64,000 bases of DNA from Chelonoidis abingdonii (GCF_003597395.2 NC_133769.1:173707058-173771057), one strand, 5' to 3'. Positions 1 through 13,017 are shown, counted from the stretch's first letter. A program made the numbers and translations. The notes: generated by a model from the letters alone, not told the origin.

Positions 1-544
1 AGAGACTTAGCAGAATTGGCCTCCAGAGGTCTTGACAGAGAATAGACAACTGTGTGCAAGTGACTTACAGTTGGGGAAAAAATAATTCCAATTTAGAAAA
101 TGGTAGCCCTGTAAGACTTCACTGCTAGTACATTAGAGGGGAGAGTAAAAGCTTCCAATGCCTTCTGTAGATATTCACAGTATATATTTCCTCAGTAAAT
201 TGGTCAAGTGTTAATATTAGCCCATTCATTAAATGCATCATTATGGTTTTCAAACATTGATTTGTATTATGCTATTTTTGTTTCTTCTTTTTTTTTGATG
301 TGTACTTGTCTTCTGTAGGCGGATTAAAAACAACAGTTCTGTTGGATTAAAAACCACAAAAGTAATCCTTAAAGGGTGCAGTTATGGTTAACTGAATACC
401 AGAAAATTCCTAAAGCTCTTCCAATTTAAAACAAACTAGACCAACACTAAAACAAATTTAGAAATCAACTCTAACCTATATCCCATTCTCCATTCTTACC
501 AGACAAAGCCTGAGGAAACAGAGTAGTGACTGTAATTATTGGAG

Positions 545-640
545 CTTCTTTGGTATTTTTCAACAAAACATTGTCGGAAAATGCTGATTAGTCAGAACAA
601 ACTTTTGATAGAAATATATGTTTTGATGAAATTTTTGACA
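545..640. repeat. AT-rich interspersed repeat fragment ('ggaaaatgctgatt' family)
   Basis: The stretch contains 'cggaaaatgctgatt' followed by T-rich and A-rich runs such as 'ttttgatgaaatttttgac'. The same 'aaaatgctgatt' core in a similar setting recurs at about 26128 and, inverted, at about 36800. I read it as a short diverged copy of one AT-rich nonautonomous family. The ends are not defined. Confidence 0.4.
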
Positions 641-797
641 GGAAGGTTTCTCATGTCCAGGATGAAGTTTCTGAGAGAGAAACCCCAAAATAGCCAATAG
701 CCCGTTATGTCTTGGGCCCTTATCATCCACTATTAGCTATTCTGTGGTGGGTCTCTTTCAACGTCTTCTGTTGGAGTGGTTCCACTTTGCGTAAATA

Positions 798-925
798 AGA
801 GAGAGAGAGTGACTCTATAGCCCAGTGGTTAGGGAAGTTACCTGGGAGGAGCGAGATGCAGGGACTTAAACCTGGATCTCCCACATCCCAAGAAAATGGG
901 TGTTCTGAGTTGGGACTCACTCTCT
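798..925 (+). repeat. Inverted tRNA-like SINE/MITE dimer
   Basis: The first part, 'tagcccagtggttaggg', fits a pol III A box (TRGYNNAGTGG). The following 'gcagggacttaaacctgg' is the reverse complement of a B-box-like 'aggtttaagtccctgc', and 'tctcccacatccca' also continues on the opposite strand. The two tRNA-like arms therefore face each other, and the middle has been deleted relative to full copies of this common turtle-type repeat as I remember it. GA-rich and CT-rich edges flank it. It is a decayed mobile repeat, not a tRNA gene. Confidence 0.6.
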
Positions 926-3900
926 CGTTCTACAAATTTTGAAAGGACTCCATGTCATTTGAATGCAGCACAGGAAACATTTTTGAAATTCCCTGCCCTG
1001 GTCTACTAAAGTATAGATTTTTTTTTTTCTACTCCATTTAAGAATGATTCCCTGGGAACTGATTTTAAGAATAATTTGTCTTGTCCTGATCCATGAGTCT
1101 TACTGAACACCATTCAGTGCAGGACCCAAAGCTGGAGGAAACAAAAGTTGCCTTACTCTCCTGATGCCTCAGGTTGGCTGGGGGCCACTTCGGCCAAGCC
1201 AATGTGTAGCATTCTCATGGCTATATAGACCTGTAACATCCCTACATGAAGACATGTCTTTGATATACCACCTCTTCAAGGGGCTATGGAGGGAATGGTG
1301 TAGAGTTTCCCACAAACTAACTTATGAAGGTAGTCGTACGGCCCCTTAGCCATTAAGACTTTCTCAATGTAACTTAAGTGTATGCTTTAAGCTAAACATG
1401 TCCTTATGTGCTTTCCTGAGTTGGGGTCCAGGAGTCTGACCCCAATTGTATAGCTCAGCCTTATCATCACCCTGCTTAGAACAATGTTACTGGCAGAGTT
1501 ATCATGACTGAACTCCATCCTCACTACCAATGTTAGACGTGTGTGTCCACATGCAGTTCTAATACTGTTCCATCACAGAAGTACCTACAGGCAAATGAAA
1601 ACGATTCCCTGTGAGCTACTGTAGCATCAAAAACACTGACTTAACATGGTAAATCTACTCATCATGGCCAATATCCCTGGATTAATACTTTTTTAGAATA
1701 GGTTAAGGGAAAAAGGTGCATTTTTTTCACCTTTGGATAAATAACATGCATGAACTATCCCAAGGTAAAAACATAGTGAAGTGCAGACACTTTAGTTTTA
1801 TCATGGGTTAAAATCACTGAGATCAAAACTGTAATGCTTCATCTTCTGACTCTTTTTACCTTGGGATAACACACACTTGTTCATTATCTTGAGGTAAAAA
1901 ACACATTTTTTTAGCAGTGAAGATAAGGCTTTAGTCAGATTCCTTTGAAAGGCTGGTGAACTGCTGACATATGGCACTTTTTTTTTTTGACAGTATGTTA
2001 CCTAAAACTTATTCCAAGTCACAACTATTCTTTATGGCCCTCAAACATTTCTAGACACCTTGAATAGTCCTGATAAATGGATAATTCAACCATTCATAGA
2101 GCTGATCAAATAATGGAACCATTTACACAAATGTGCTAAAATATATAGTGAATACTATTAGCAAGAAATTATTTAAATCTTCTTTTATCTGAGATTACCA
2201 TAATGGGAATTAGCAGTCTATTTATCTGTTTCTGACTAGGTGGTTGATTGCTCTGCTAATCCCCACCTTCCCATATTGATTATCTTTCATTATCCTTATA
2301 ACTACTTGTATATTCTCATTTTATGATTCACTTATCAGTTTTTGTTCCATTATTTCTTAGAAACTTGAGGACTAATCCTGATTTCATGAACTCAGTTTGA
2401 TATTAGTGCAGCTGAACCAATGTTATCTATGTTTTACAGAATCAGGCCCATAAGTTTTCTATTTGTTTATGACGTGGATATAAAGCTAAACAATGTGTGT
2501 GCAGTAAAACACATAAAAGACCTCAGCTAGGAGGTAGCCTGCTTACAGGCATTGTCTTGTATCTTCTTTCCATTTTTTTGTTTTTGACAACATGAAATAT
2601 TCTCTTTTTCAGCAATGTCTGCTGAACTGTACCTTTGTAGCAATGTTTCTGCACTGAGTAAGAAAACACTAAGTAAATATTAACTCATAAAAATTAGGTG
2701 GAGGAGTCTGAAACTCATATGATCAATGGGAAGTTTGGATGTGCAGTGCCTTTGAAGATCTAGCTACTTATTCAGGTGCCTGTTCTAATATTTAGGCAAA
2801 CAGATTGTATTTTGTCCACACTGTATTAATGGTTAGACTGTATCCATGCCTCTCTCTACAAGCCTCAGTCATACTAAGTTCAAACTTAATAAAAAGCTTT
2901 TTTTAAAAAAAAAAAAAAAAATCTCTACTGTTGAATCTGCATGTGAGACACTTGGGTGCTATATATGGGGCTCATTAGCAATCGTTCATGTCACAGAGAT
3001 TTGACCCTTAATGGTTTGATTCTGCTTTCAATACATGGGCACACGTCTGGTAAAAATCTCACACTGCTCTTGTTTTTCCACATGTCATAGCTGCTTTTAC
3101 TGGCATATTGGTTTGCTCTTGCGTTTGAAGGTGAGATCAAGTGTTTTGTTTCAAGTCTTGCCCTTTTTTCTTTAATTTTTTTTGTACTTCTGTTTCAAAC
3201 CAAAACAATATAAGAAATAGGTAAGGAAGACCAGGATTAGGGGGTGGGAAAATATGCCTGGGCATTCTGGAGAAATGCAATGTGTTCTTTCTTTCTTATA
3301 TTTCCTTTCCTTTGAAAAGGTTTAGTTAGTGCTAAACTGAATGGGCTACTGTGAAAATATTTAAACTGAAGCTTTTTCCAAGGCATTTTTTTCCCCTCAG
3401 CTTGTCTTCCAGAGACCAAAGCAGCTGCTTCTAGAATGGTGTTTGCTGGTAGGTGAAAGCCTAGTCTCTTATGATCAGCTCCTATCAGATGCGCATATCC
3501 TCTGAGGTACTTTATGTTCCCAACTGTCAGTTAAAGGCCAGCTGCTGCTCCCACTTAAGTCCCTGGCAATCTTGCCATTGCATCAGATCAGGTCAGGGTC
3601 TAAAAGCCCTATTTTTGAGGTGTTGAGCGTTTCACATAGTGCTCTGTCATCAGAGCAGATTGACTTAAATAGAGCATCAGTGGTCCTTCACTTGATAGGA
3701 GTAACTCATCACTATCCAATATAAAGCTTTGCTGTGATAGTGCCCAGTAGTTGAGGGAATGCTGTATTTCACAGAATTGGGCCCTTATCTCTGAAAGAGG
3801 TGGTGAAAAATCTTAAGGCAAGTGGCATAAGATATGAGTGTATACAGGACTCAAACAAAAGAAAGAATAAAAAAAATTGCAGGACAGATATTGCCCCTTT

Positions 3901-4352
3901 TAATATTTAAGCAATTCTCAGTGTAAGTCAAGTGTTACGGTCCCATCTGTCAGACATCTAGCTACTTAAAAACGAGTCTCCCTGTTTTCTTTTTCACAAA
4001 AAACAAATCAAGTAGGGTTCTGTTAAGCAACTATTCACAGTTCTTTTCATGGCAAAACACAGATGGTTGCTCTGCAGAATTCCTGATGATGCTTCAGGAA
4101 GCTAAGCCTCTGTGGAGCCATTTGGAGGATATTAGCGGGTGCTATCAGCTTCTGGAGCTACTTGGTGGAAAACTTCATTTAAATACTTATTTTCTTTCGC
4201 TGAGAAACACTCACAAATGAATAGAACTAAAAAACTATGTCCTTACGCTGTTGGGGAAGTAAGTATTAGTATTTCAATATCAGAAGTAAATTTTGCTTTC
4301 AGCAGGAGTAATGACATGACCTCTTAAACCATAACCACGGGAATGTACACAG
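926..4352. other. Non-genic stretch with sparse old repeats
   Basis: No gene or clear element was seen apart from a 'cttaag...tgctttcctgagttgggg' fragment near 1366-1432. The stretch is AT-rich, with short A or T runs (for example the A-run near 2904-2921). The ORFs here are under about 65 codons and look random. Confidence 0.6.
1366..1432. repeat. Fragment of the palindromic 'cttaagcacatgcttaa' repeat
   Basis: The text 'taacttaagtgtatgcttt' followed by 'gtgctttcctgagttgggg' matches the arms of a palindromic repeat seen again at 15404-15479, 33225-33318 and 50795-50868. The copy is diverged. Its class (probably an old nonautonomous DNA element) is inferred. Confidence 0.45.
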
Positions 4353-4404
4353 CTCTCTCTCTCTCTCACACACACACACACTCTCTCTCTCTCTCTCTCT
4401 CTCT
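4353..4404 (+). repeat. Compound microsatellite (CT)n(CA)n(CT)n
   Basis: An uninterrupted CT tract runs into about seven CA units and then a longer CT tract, 52 bp in all. It is a simple sequence repeat, likely to vary in length between individuals. It lies outside any ORF of note. Confidence 0.95.
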
Positions 4405-4595
4405 ACAGATGAATATCCTAAAACTCAAATGTGTACATGAAACAAATGTGGAAATTCTTTAGCTTTAACTCCCGGCCGCTATCATGACACTACATCAAGT
4501 TTCAAGATTGTGTCAGCAAACCAGTCCATGGCCATTGTAGGAAGGAGATGAAGAGGCAGTAGAAAGTGACACACTAATTACCTGATGCACCTTAG

Positions 4596-4660
4596 AGGCA
4601 AGTGCTCCTGTTCTTTTTGCGGATGCAGACTAACACGGCTGCTACTCTGAAACCTGTAAT
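4596..4660 (+). repeat. Turtle/crocodilian-type interspersed repeat tail ('gactaacacggctgctact')
   Basis: The text 'ttctttttgcggatgcagac' followed by 'taacacggctgctactctga' is a very common repeat segment in turtle and crocodilian genomes as I remember them. Only this terminal part is present and the flanks do not match. The parent family is not certain. Confidence 0.65.
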
Positions 4661-7530
4661 TACCTGATGTGACTCTTGTTGAAAACACAATAAAGCCATA
4701 TGTTGCAAATAAATAGTTACAATTATTAAATTCATACACACAACCATGGCCAGAGCAGGATCTTCAGCTCCAAAAGCACAGGCCTCTCCCATAGGAGCTG
4801 AGGGAAATCTGAACTCATGCATTTAATGACTTACCTAGTGATTGTTTGACACAACTGGATTTGTTAGAGCCAGGTTAGGAAATTAGTTACTAATGCCCCT
4901 TCCTTTGATAGCTCAGTAGTCTATATACTGTAATATAGGTGAGACCTTTGTGAACTAAGCAGCAACTTTATGGTTAGGGCTGGTGACCCTAGTTTAAGGC
5001 CGAGTTGTACTGAATTATGCACCACTACCAGAGTAGGACTTAGAAGCTATTTGTGGTGGCTGCCACCCCCGACTACATCTCTTCCTCCCCTACAAGTACT
5101 TTAAGGCCTACTGTCCCTATCCTATCCTGCTGCTCCCCCCTCACTCCCCCTGCACACACCTGTTCAGCCTTCTCTGTGAAGCTCCCATGGCCCACAGGAG
5201 GGAAGCTGCTGCATGCACCTTAGCCCTGGTCAGTAAAGCTCAGCAGAAACTCTCTTCCAAGTAGAGCTAGCTGGAAACTTTTCATGGGACAACCATTCCA
5301 AAAAAAATACTCCTTTCACAAATCAAAATTTTCTGTGGGAGGATTTCAGTTTTGCTCAACATATTTTTGATATTTCCCTTGTGAAAATCGAGATCATGGC
5401 TGCACTCCTAGAAGGCTCCTGTCAGTTTCACTGCCAGAAAGTCCAAATCACACAAACTTTTCCAGAGGGGTGCCAAAGCTTACATCCTAGCTCTGGGGCC
5501 AGAGAGACTCAGAACTCTGCCTCTCTGGCCCTGAAGCCAAGGGGCTATGTGGAGGCTGAGCACCCTAGCTTCCTGCTTCTCCAACAGAGAAGAAGAGGGC
5601 AAGAAAACAAAGTGGCAGGTGGAAAAACTCAAGAGTACTGGCTATAGCAGGATGACTACTGAGCATCAAGTTAAGCAAATGCTAAAGTGTTTGGCTCGAT
5701 TACAGCCAGAGTGATCACCACTTTGCAGGATTATACCCTAAATGTCTTTATTGTGCCTTGATGTTTCTGGAGTTAAGATTTTAGCAAATGGCAATCAGCA
5801 TTATGCAAATCTACATTTTGTTCTGTTGTGATAGGAGCTGTACATATATTTTAGATACCTTCAGCAGAGAAGATCAAAGGTTCCTATAGCCCCACTGTTT
5901 TTTCTGGAGGACTCTTATTTAAGCTATCACCTTGAGTGTATTACCTTATAATCAAGGCACAAGTGGAAGTTGCTGTCATGCAATAGGCTTACTTTCTGAC
6001 ACTTGACTTGAATAACATCTACTATAAACAAGGTCTTATTCAATAACCAACAAAGAGAAACACTTTTCAGGATTACATCAGGCCCCAGTTAGCTTGTGAA
6101 AGAAACACTGGTTATATTGCCACATTAGTGTCTTGTCTGTGAAATAATCTCTACAGTACTTCCTGGCCAAAAAAAAAATAAATAAAAAAGAAATGTTTAA
6201 ACTGAAATGATCCAGGAATCTTTTTCTAATACATTAGACCATTTGTATTTTCTACATAGGTGGAAAGCCAGATGTCACTAAATGTTTTTTTTCAGATACA
6301 CCACAGAGTGGGGAAAGGCATCAATGTCCAACTATTAGGAAATGCTAAAGTCGTAATTTTGGATATCAGGAAACTTAGTTCCATTTTGCCAATTAGATCA
6401 GCTCAGCACATGCCTCCTTGCTAACCCACAGTAGTAGTAGTGTCAATGTGAAGACCATCTCTTCTGGCACTTAGCAGAATGCTCTGTGAGCCTTCAGTTG
6501 TCACACCTAGAATAACACCGATGAGAGAGAATATCTTAACGTCCCTCTGAAGCTACTGCTGAATATGTCTGAAGTCCTTGTGAGTTCTGGGTATGTATCA
6601 ATGCTAAGAACAGGGCTCAGCTTTTTTTACCAAATGTTCTGCAGTGCATCTTTAAACATCTTTTTTTTGTACTGCCCTATAGAGCTATCTGGAGTGTATT
6701 GCTTTGGTGCTCATGGTCTATTTTACTAGCCTTGTGTAATTGGGAGTGAGAAACTCCAAAACTGTAGTTCTCAGAAACATACCTATGAGACATGGATTTG
6801 CAGCAGTGGCTTTTTTGATCTTTTTCTTTGTTACTATCGGGGGGGTTGCACTATGAAAATGTTTGTTTGCATATTCTGGTACTGTGAATCTAAAGGTTTT
6901 ATTGTGCGGTGATACTGACACTGTATATCACAGATAAGAAATTGGTACAGAAACTTAGCATGCTACACAGTGAAAAAGGGAAGTGAGTTTGCACAAGATG
7001 ACTAAGCACCGACTTTATATGCAATGCCTATCTAAGCCAACCGCAATTCAGGGCACAAATATCAAGTAAAATGCATGCATATGAAAGAGTTAATTATCAA
7101 TTTCAAATTAGATATAGCAGATGCTAAGCCAGGGAGGATAGCTGAGTCACCAGACCCCGTACTCTGTATACCAATAAAGTGGTAAGGGAAGAGAAGTCAA
7201 GCTTGTTTACTCCCTTACTTGCAGTTTCATCCCTTTAATGCTAAAATGTTATGGGAAGGATTTTCTCCCCTCTGCTACAGCCCTTTAATAATGCTATGAA
7301 AGCATAAGAACTACTGAAGCCCCAGACATGGCTAGGGGAGAATTCCCCGAGGCTGCTGTCTTAGAAGGGCTCTCTGCGAGCCCCAGAATAGGGGTATATT
7401 GAGTCAGGGCTGGTGTAAGAGGAGGTAGGGCCACAACACATATCACTGTGGGGATTTCAGCCAGTGCTGACACCCATAGGCAGCTGGAGATAGACTGCCA
7501 CATTTTAGGCATTCATCCAGCACTGTCTGA
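4661..7530. other. Non-genic stretch
   Basis: No gene is supported. Around 5285-5400 there is an AT-rich segment ('caaaattttctgtgggagga') resembling the AT-rich family at 26090 and 36505, at low confidence. The 88-codon ORF at 5381-5647 has no recognisable motif. The rest is unassigned AT-rich DNA. Confidence 0.5.
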
Positions 7531-7535
7531 CGAAT

Positions 7536-7612
7536 CAGATATTCACCCACGAAAGCTTATGCTCCAATATATCTTAGTCTATAAGGTGCCACAGAACTCT
7601 TTGTTGCTGTTT
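7536..7612 (+). repeat. Interspersed repeat ('attcacccacgaaagcttatg')
   Basis: The text 'attcacccacgaaagcttat' followed by 'agtctataaggtgccacaga' is a widely repeated turtle/crocodilian segment by memory. It belongs to the same class as the 4596-4660 repeat. The match fades after 'ctctttgttgctgtt'. Confidence 0.65.
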
Positions 7613-7744
7613 ACATTAATTTTGTGGCAGCAAAAGCTGCAAAATCAGAAGAGTGCAATGGTGGTTGCAAATCCACTCTAGATCTTTCCTATGGGCCGCA
7701 AGTTTTATGGTGCACCTCTTACCTTAAGTCATTAAGAGTTTGAT

Positions 7745-7836
7745 CCTTCTGTCACCAGTACTGGGTTAATACCAGTGTAATTCCATTGATTAATGGAGTT
7801 GCTTCTGATTAACAACTGTCTAAATCAGGCCCCAAT
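7745..7836. repeat. Palindromic repeat, 'accagtgtaattccattga' type
   Basis: 'accagtgtaattccattga' is followed almost at once by 'aatggagttgcttctgatt' and 'ctaaatcaggcccc', so the halves are roughly reverse complements about 'attgattaat'. The same motif pattern recurs at 23975-24055, 34738-34800, 35378-35462 and 51175-51262. Confidence 0.55.
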
Positions 7837-7964
7837 TTCTAAATAAGTTATCTAAATAAAATTGGGTTTATTGAATGCTGCTGCTTCTCAGCAATAAGAA
7901 AACAACATTATAGCCTATGAAATGCCTGACAGAAACAAAAAATGACATTAATTATCCCATAAGT

Positions 7965-8590
7965 GTGAGGCTTCTCAGTCTCGGGGGTTCCCAGAATTGT
8001 GAGTCCCCTTGCTACCACCTGCCCTTAGCATGAGCAAGTCTTGTCTGTGTCTGCTGTGGATCAGTTCCCTGAATCCACCATCCTTTGGCAACACAAAGCA
8101 CTGCTCCCCAGGCCTCCGGTTGTCTCCATAAAGATTAGCTATGGGCACATATCAGCTCTCAAACCCTCAGAACCTCCTCCCGGAATGCCCAGCCCCTGGT
8201 CCACTAAACACTGACAGAACTCAGATTTGCTGCTCCCAAAGAAAGAGTACACACCAGTTTACCAGACATCAGGATGACCACTTTACTTAATATGCAGCAC
8301 TGAGAATAAGCGTATTATCGAAGAACAGAGATTCAAATAATAGACAATAAGAGTATTGGAAACAAATGGTTACATATAAAACAAAATCACTTGCTTGCTA
8401 GGCCCTAAACTTAACTCACAAGACCTTCCCCTGTCTCCTAGAATAGCTTCCCAGTCCTTTTCCTCCAAGTCCTTTTCCCAGTATTTTCAACTAAAAGATA
8501 GTTTGAACCGTCTTTTCATGAGATCAAGTTCACTGGCAGCTTGTCATCATAGACTGACTGTCTTCCTCTCTCTGCACCCTGATATATGAG
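7965..8590 (-). mobile_element. LTR-like interspersed element, copy 1 (minus)
   Basis: Read on the minus strand, this segment runs through 'ttgttttatatgtaacca', a TTTG-rich middle and 'actggtgtgtactctttct' to an end near 'gaacccccgagactgagaag'. The order matches the 3' part of copies at 11565-12135 (minus) and 20190-20690 (plus). No coding capacity is visible and boundaries are approximate. By composition I take it as an LTR or LTR-derived family, and the class is an inference. Confidence 0.45.
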
Positions 8591-8594
8591 ACCA

Positions 8595-10769
8595 GACCTT
8601 TTGATCTTCATTTGAAAACAGGGTGGCCCTGCTGTTTACCTCTTCGTGTTAATTTCCTACTGATGTCTTCCAAAACTCTTCATTAGTATTTGACTCAGTA
8701 TGCTAATAGGTTTCTATTGTAAGACACACAGTGGTCTGCCAAAGAGAGAAATATCTCCCACCTCCTGTCTGGAGAAGCTTGAGTGATGATGTGCTTTTCA
8801 CTGCAGACTTAGAGAACAATTTTTTCAGCATATATACATAACACCTTGCATATGTTCCACACATGCATCTTATAATGGTTATGATGAACAGTGTGACACG
8901 GGCTTTCAGTAGAGACGTTACATGACATTATTTTTGGTGAACCCAGGGGATTCCCAAACCCTCAGGTACCTCTGTGCCTTCTGACAGTTGGCATCAAGAG
9001 GTCTTTGGGTCACAATATGGCAAACCGATGTTCTTAAATATATTGCTCCATTGTTGTATCATGGACACTTGTGCAAGATGTTGGAATGCATGAATGCTAA
9101 GTAAAAACGAACTGATGTTGAAAAAGTTGATTTTTATCAATAATTTTTGCCATTTCTTCCTCAAAACACTGAAATAACTCACTGAAACCCAAGTCCACTG
9201 ATTGACAAATGAAAATATGGTGCAAGAAAATGAATTTGTCAGCAGTCTCTCCCCTTCTTTCAAAATAGACAACTGAAGCTGAGGCTCTGAAATTGACCAG
9301 AACAAATGTGACTGTGTATCATTAATGGTCCAAATACACAACTCCTGTCAACCTAGCACCAATGATTTTGATAATGGGGTAGGATAAGGAACCCAAGTCC
9401 ATGGGCTTCCCTGGGAGTATGAGGCAAATTCTATGTGGTTTCAGGTTTTTGTTACAAACATCTCACACAGCTCTAATCAGACCATGTTAAGTTCAATGGC
9501 TTGTTTATATTGCCAGTCTCACAGGAAGGCACAGAGCAAGGCTTTGTTTTCCATGCAAGAAGGATCAGTTGGAAATACAAATGCATAATATTTAGGTCCA
9601 CCAACCTTGACATTGTCCCTTTATATTTACAATGAGCTGATTTGTAAGTACAGTGCTATAACATTTCTGTGTATGCATTTTCCTGTTCCCCTGACTCTTG
9701 TATAGATTACATACTAGCAAAAAACTCTAGAACTAGTCAATTTTAATACTTATGGTCCCATGATGTGTAGTGCAGGCACTATCTGCTATTTCCAATGGAA
9801 ACAGAATTAAATGGAAAAAGAAAAGCTGGGTAAAATGCAGCTGATGGTGTGACCTGCAAGTATTTCCAGAGGAGGTGGTTGTACTTTTAAGACACCAGAG
9901 AGGCCATTTTCATGGTGGCCTGTTCTTTTATACATTTAGCTGCTTGCTTTATGAGAGCAATTAAAGGATAACTTCAGACATTATCTGACTCTTTTAGGAA
10001 TGTTTATGGATTTTTAATAGGACAGTTGAGGATAAAGCACACAATAATCATCCCAGGAACCTGGGACATTATGGAGTCAATTCTGTATCCATGCTTGCAG
10101 GCTTGGGCCTTAGGTCAGGTCAGTGTTGCTAATACATTTCCTTCTGTGTAAAAGATATGGTAGCTGTAACATTTAATGTACATCTGCCAGATGACTGCAT
10201 CTCTTTTACAGGAAATTATGCTTGTTCACTGTAATTAGCAAAATATCAGAAGACCCATCAAAGATGAGTCCAACAGGAGCATATTATACATATTCCCATA
10301 ACTATGGCAGAACATACTGTTTTATTAAACATTAGTCCCATAACAGCTAGTCTCTTATTGAATAAACAAAGATCTGTAAGAGTTCCTACTGAGAATTTAA
10401 CATTGGATTTAATTCAACTTCATTTCTTTCAGATTTGGGTCTGCAATAAGTTTTTAAATTTAAACAATTCCAATATGTATTTTTTAATTGTGGTAAGAAT
10501 AAAGTATAATGGATTATTGACATATTGAGATCTATATTTTCCCTTCCCTTATGTGTCAAACTCGTGTGGATATCAGTAGGAATTCCAAGCATGAAACAAG
10601 GTTTGACTGTGGCTTTTAATTGACTCAGATGTGTTTATATAATTTGTCTAATTGTATAAAATGCCTAACTCATTAAGAGGCCATCCTTAATAGATGTGTT
10701 TTAAAAATCGATAATATAAAGTCCATATTTTAAATAAACCCTAAATTTGATCCATATTGTAGATGTTTC
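8595..10769. other. Non-genic stretch
   Basis: Nothing recognisable as a gene or defined repeat was seen. The longest ORF (8994-9341, minus, 115 codons) is leucine- and serine-rich with no motif I know. The DNA is AT-rich and unassigned. Confidence 0.5.
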
Positions 10770-10976
10770 ATTGAAAGTGTTACTGGATTTATTAGAACAC
10801 GAGCCGAGGGACTTACTGACCACTGCTTCCAGCAGCTCCCATTGGCCTGCAGCAGCAAACTGCGGCCAGTGGGAGCCGCGATCGACCAGACCTGCGGACG
10901 CGGCAGGTAAACAAACCGGCCCGGCATGCCAGGGGCTTTCCCTACACAAACAGCGACTTCAGTTTGAGAAACACTG
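10770..10976 (-). mobile_element. hAT-type nonautonomous element, one end preserved
   Basis: The right end 'tttgagaaacactg' is the reverse complement of CAGTGTTTCTCAAA, a hAT/Charlie-type terminal sequence. The GC- and CpG-rich interior ('gggagccgcgatcgaccaga', 'gacgcggcaggtaaacaaac') is a segment I remember as abundant in turtles. The other terminus is not evident, so the left limit is approximate. Small ORFs across it on both strands are by-products of its GC content. Confidence 0.7.
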
Positions 10977-11564
10977 CTCTAAAGTGACTGCTGGTGCCTA
11001 GATATGCCAGCTTGTTTGCTTCGTTTTGTGCAGGAAATAGTTAGACTATTGCTCTAAAGACATCCTATTTACTTCTAAGTGCAATTGAAAAGCTTGGTAT
11101 TGCTCTTGAAAGCCTTTATATAGTTTGACCACATCTACCTCAAATGGCCTTTCTCTCCTTGCTAAAATCTTTAGCGTTAATATGTCCTAGGTTTGAACGT
11201 CTGGGTGCACATGGTGCATCATTTTCAGAATAGGTCCTCAACTCTGAAAACTAGCTTTCTCCATTTTGTCCAGAGCCCAACTTCATAGTTTCTGTTGTTC
11301 ATTCTGGTATTTAGAGGCCCCTCATAACGTTCCTGCTGTGCTAACCACAGTAAGAGAGAGTTCCTGTGTCCAAAGAGCTTGCCACAAGTGATATAAAACA
11401 ATCAGAAGGCCTCTGGGTTTGTGGAAAAGGGAAACAGTTATAGGGACATGTATTTACATTGCCCAAGTAAATCCCTACTTTCCATGAAATAAGGCCCTAC
11501 TGGCCCTGTATCTAGTTATCTGTTTCGATGCTACAGTATAATCCAGCTAATCTGTTTTTTGGTG
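10977..11564. other. Non-genic stretch
   Basis: No gene or defined repeat recognised. Ordinary AT-rich sequence lies between the hAT end and the LTR-like copy. Confidence 0.5.
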
Positions 11565-12135
11565 ACATTATCCGGCATTCAATCTGGACTGTTGGACAGT
11601 TATGTCCCCTCAGTTCTCCAATCTGGGGGCCTTTTACACTGGTTCACTCTGAGTGCAACCCACTCCTGGCCTGCTCACACACAGTCTCTGGTGTATAAAT
11701 TACTCTCAGCTGAGTTGTGAGTACTCTTAACTAGCCACTTCTGAATTATATTGCAGAGTGACAACAGAAAATTTCCAGTCCCAGACTTGTCTGAAGAAAT
11801 GTGCATCTCCTACTACGCAGAACTCTTCATTCTGTCATTTCATTAATAGAAAGTGATATGCACAAACCTGTTACCTTGTTATCTCAAATGGAGTTCCTCA
11901 AACACTTCAGTCCAAACACACTGTCTTAGGTAAAACAATAAAAGAAGTCCATTAACTACAGAGAGAGACTTTGAGTGAATACAAGTAATGAGGCATAAAA
12001 GTCAGAATTTGGTTACAAGAAAATAAAAGGTAAAAATTGAACTAATAACTCACTGAACAGGCTAAGTCTCTCACCACATGTTCTTCTGCAGTCCTACTTG
12101 CTAGATCCCCCAGTTCAATGCTCCTTTCCTTTTCC
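11565..12135 (-). mobile_element. LTR-like interspersed element, copy 2 (minus)
   Basis: On the minus strand the order 'ttgtaaccaaattctgac', 'atgcctcattacttgtattc', 'ttttattgttttacctaaga', then 'gtgtttggactgaagtgttt' is the best-preserved copy of the family in this window. The same order occurs at 20220-20400 on the plus strand. No coding sequence is present. The family is common in turtles by memory, and LTR status is inferred. Confidence 0.5.
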
Positions 12136-12889
12136 TTCAGGCACTGTGGATGTCATGGGCAGAGACAGAGAGAGGAAAGAGATGTGGGGTGCTGTTACCC
12201 TTTCTTATAGCAATTCTCTTCTTTGAGAATCATCTCCAGCTGAGGTTCAGAGACAGCAAGACTGTTCCCCAAGATGTAAATTTCAGACTCAGACCCTTCT
12301 TCCTGCCAAAGAATGACCTTTTAATCAGGTGATAGTCTATTTGATTATGCTGACACTTGGCTGAAGTGCTGGCTAGAATTTAGTTTCTGGGGAACTGGTT
12401 TGAAACTGTTTCCCTAGACTTGGAATAGGTCTTAACTTCCCATACAATGTTGCCACACACATTTTACCAGGACAATAATGTTCAACAGACTGAGTTTTCA
12501 AATGATACCTCACAAGGTATACTTTGTACAAAATTTATCATGGTCTTGTAAAGAAAGGATGAACATAAGGGTCTGGACTTCTACACTTTTGCCTAACAGG
12601 AGGAGAGCAAAGGGATATTTGTGGTAGCTTACGATATTAAGCATTATACTTGGGACCCCAAGGAGGGATGCACCGGGGCCATTTTTATACCACAAAAAGT
12701 AGTATTCCAAAAATAAGACATCACAGTAACAAGTTCTTAGTCCATTTCTGAAATTACGGGGTTTTCTATTTGCTGTCACTCAGAATGACCTCATTATGTT
12801 ACTTGTCTTACTGCAGCACATAGATTCCCTCTAAACACTTGTATGTATGCCTAGCAACAGACAATGCATGCTCAGACGAGATTGCAGTA

Positions 12890-13014
12890 AGGTGACCAGA
12901 TGTCCTGATTTTATAGGGACAGTCCTGATTTTGGGGTCTTTTTCTTATATAGGCTCCTATTATCCTCTTTCCCCGCTCCCATCTCAATTTTTCACACTTG
13001 CCATCTGGTCACCC
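12890..13014 (+). mobile_element. Short TA-flanked MITE (Tc1/mariner-like)
   Basis: Ends 'aggtgaccagatg' and 'catctggtcaccc' are inverted repeats, 125 bp apart. A TA dinucleotide sits just outside each end (12888-12889 and 13015-13016), as expected for a TA target duplication. The interior has 'gtcctgattttatagggaca' then 'gtcctgattttggggtcttt', an internal near-duplicate. There is no coding capacity. Family assignment to the Tc1/mariner superfamily rests only on the TA flanks. Confidence 0.7.
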
Positions 13015-13017
13015 TAC

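Noticed and set aside
798..925. tRNA gene
   Set aside because: A box and B box are on opposite strands and no cloverleaf can be formed; it is a repeat.
8994..9341. 115-codon minus-strand ORF
   Set aside because: No domain, no splice context and no start context worth noting; the length is within chance for 64 kb of AT-rich DNA.
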